Origin: Actinomycetes bacterium
GTDB taxonomy: Bacteria > Actinomycetota > Acidimicrobiia > Acidimicrobiales > RAAP-2
Length of the DNA stretch: 6,443 nucleotides
Assembly: GCA_021806055.1 (NCBI GenBank)
Contig: JAJZYE010000063.1
Coordinates: 1-6,443 of the forward strand
Direction of reading: 5' to 3'
The notes under the pieces were generated by a model. That model did no database searches and had not been told where the DNA came from. It saw only the letters and a program-made list of their open reading frames with translations. Positions 6,182-6,443 of the stretch are shown in pieces (the stretch's first letter is position 1; the number at the start of each line of letters is the position of its first letter). The translations under genes and the position numbers were made by a program.

Positions 6182-6443
6182 TCAGGACTCCAGCGCGGCG
6201 TGGACCTTGCGCCACGTCGAGGCCAAGGACTCCGGCAGAACACGCGTCTCCCCGATGGTGGTCATGAAGTTGGTGTCACCCAGCCAACGAGGGAGAACGT
6301 GTCCGTGGAGGTGCTGGGGAATCCCGGCGCCGCCGGCCTGACCTAGGTTGAAGCCCACGTTCATCCCATCGGGGTGATACGCCTCCTCGAGGGCCTCGAC
6401 GACACGGCGCACGGCGGCGAAGAACTCCCGATGCTCGGGCTCG
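6182..6443 (-). CDS. HIT-family hydrolase/phosphorylase (Ap4A phosphorylase-like), 5' end cut by window edge
   Basis: Only the C-terminal 86 residues are in the window; the gene continues beyond the right edge, so the GTG at 6412-6410 is an internal codon, not the start. The histidine triad is QHLHGHVLPRW, with His44, His46 and His48 of the visible part (6293-6313). The middle His is the expected nucleophile that carries the nucleotidyl intermediate. The surrounding AYHPDGMNVGFNLGQAGGAGIPQHLH and LGDTNFM resemble the mycobacterial Rv2613c protein, an Ap4A phosphorylase that makes ADP and ATP from Ap4A and phosphate. That exact activity is inferred; another dinucleoside polyphosphate or nucleotide substrate is possible. 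The C-terminus VLPESLASTWRKV continues the Rv2613c pattern. It ends in TGA 6184-6182, upstream of pgsA and separated from it by a structured gap. Confidence 0.93.
   Translation of the reverse strand, partial: EPEHREFFAAVRRVVEALEEAYHPDGMNVGFNLGQAGGAGIPQHLHGHVLPRWLGDTNFMTTIGETRVLPESLASTWRKVHAALES

Noticed and set aside
6182..6412. Reading the HIT gene as a complete 76-aa protein starting at GTG 6412
   Set aside because: The frame stays open to the window edge with sensible sequence (EPEHREFFAAV), and HIT proteins need the missing N-terminal part. The gene is truncated by the window, not short.

Overview
The window looks like a chromosomal core locus of a GC-rich actinobacterium. All seven genes lie on the minus strand. 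Their order is HIT protein, pgsA-type CDP-alcohol transferase, acyltransferase, PimA-like mannosyltransferase, a membrane protein, pdxS, pdxT, yebC. This is essentially the order of the Mycobacterium tuberculosis Rv2613c-Rv2603c region, from memory. The short PgsA N-terminus and the lack of a NUDIX gene hint at a non-mycobacterial lineage, perhaps Acidimicrobiia-like, but that placement is an inference from protein style only.

Read in the direction of transcription (right to left), the window opens with the 3' part of a HIT-family (Ap4A phosphorylase-like) gene that runs off the right edge. A 388-base non-coding gap follows. It holds a perfect 17-bp hairpin, a pair of 8-bp direct repeats 10 bp apart, and a plausible promoter in front of pgsA. 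Next come three tightly packed genes for phosphatidylinositol mannoside synthesis: pgsA, a 2-nt gap, the acyltransferase, a 4-nt GTGA overlap, then pimA. Nine bases later is a two-helix membrane protein that resembles an HtpX/M48 metalloprotease but has lost its zinc-site residues. After 23 bases come pdxS and pdxT, which touch at TAGTG and encode the two subunits of PLP synthase. A 42-base gap with a strong Shine-Dalgarno sequence precedes yebC, which runs off the left edge.

Together, PgsA would make phosphatidylinositol phosphate. PimA would mannosylate phosphatidylinositol (formed by dephosphorylation), and the acyltransferase would acylate the resulting PIM1, all at the inner face of the plasma membrane. 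PdxS and PdxT make the vitamin B6 cofactor pyridoxal 5'-phosphate and appear to share the transcript. No mobile element, CRISPR array, tRNA or rRNA was seen. Most of the window is a well-known conserved neighbourhood. The least understood parts are the degenerate M48-like protein and the structured gap upstream of pgsA.
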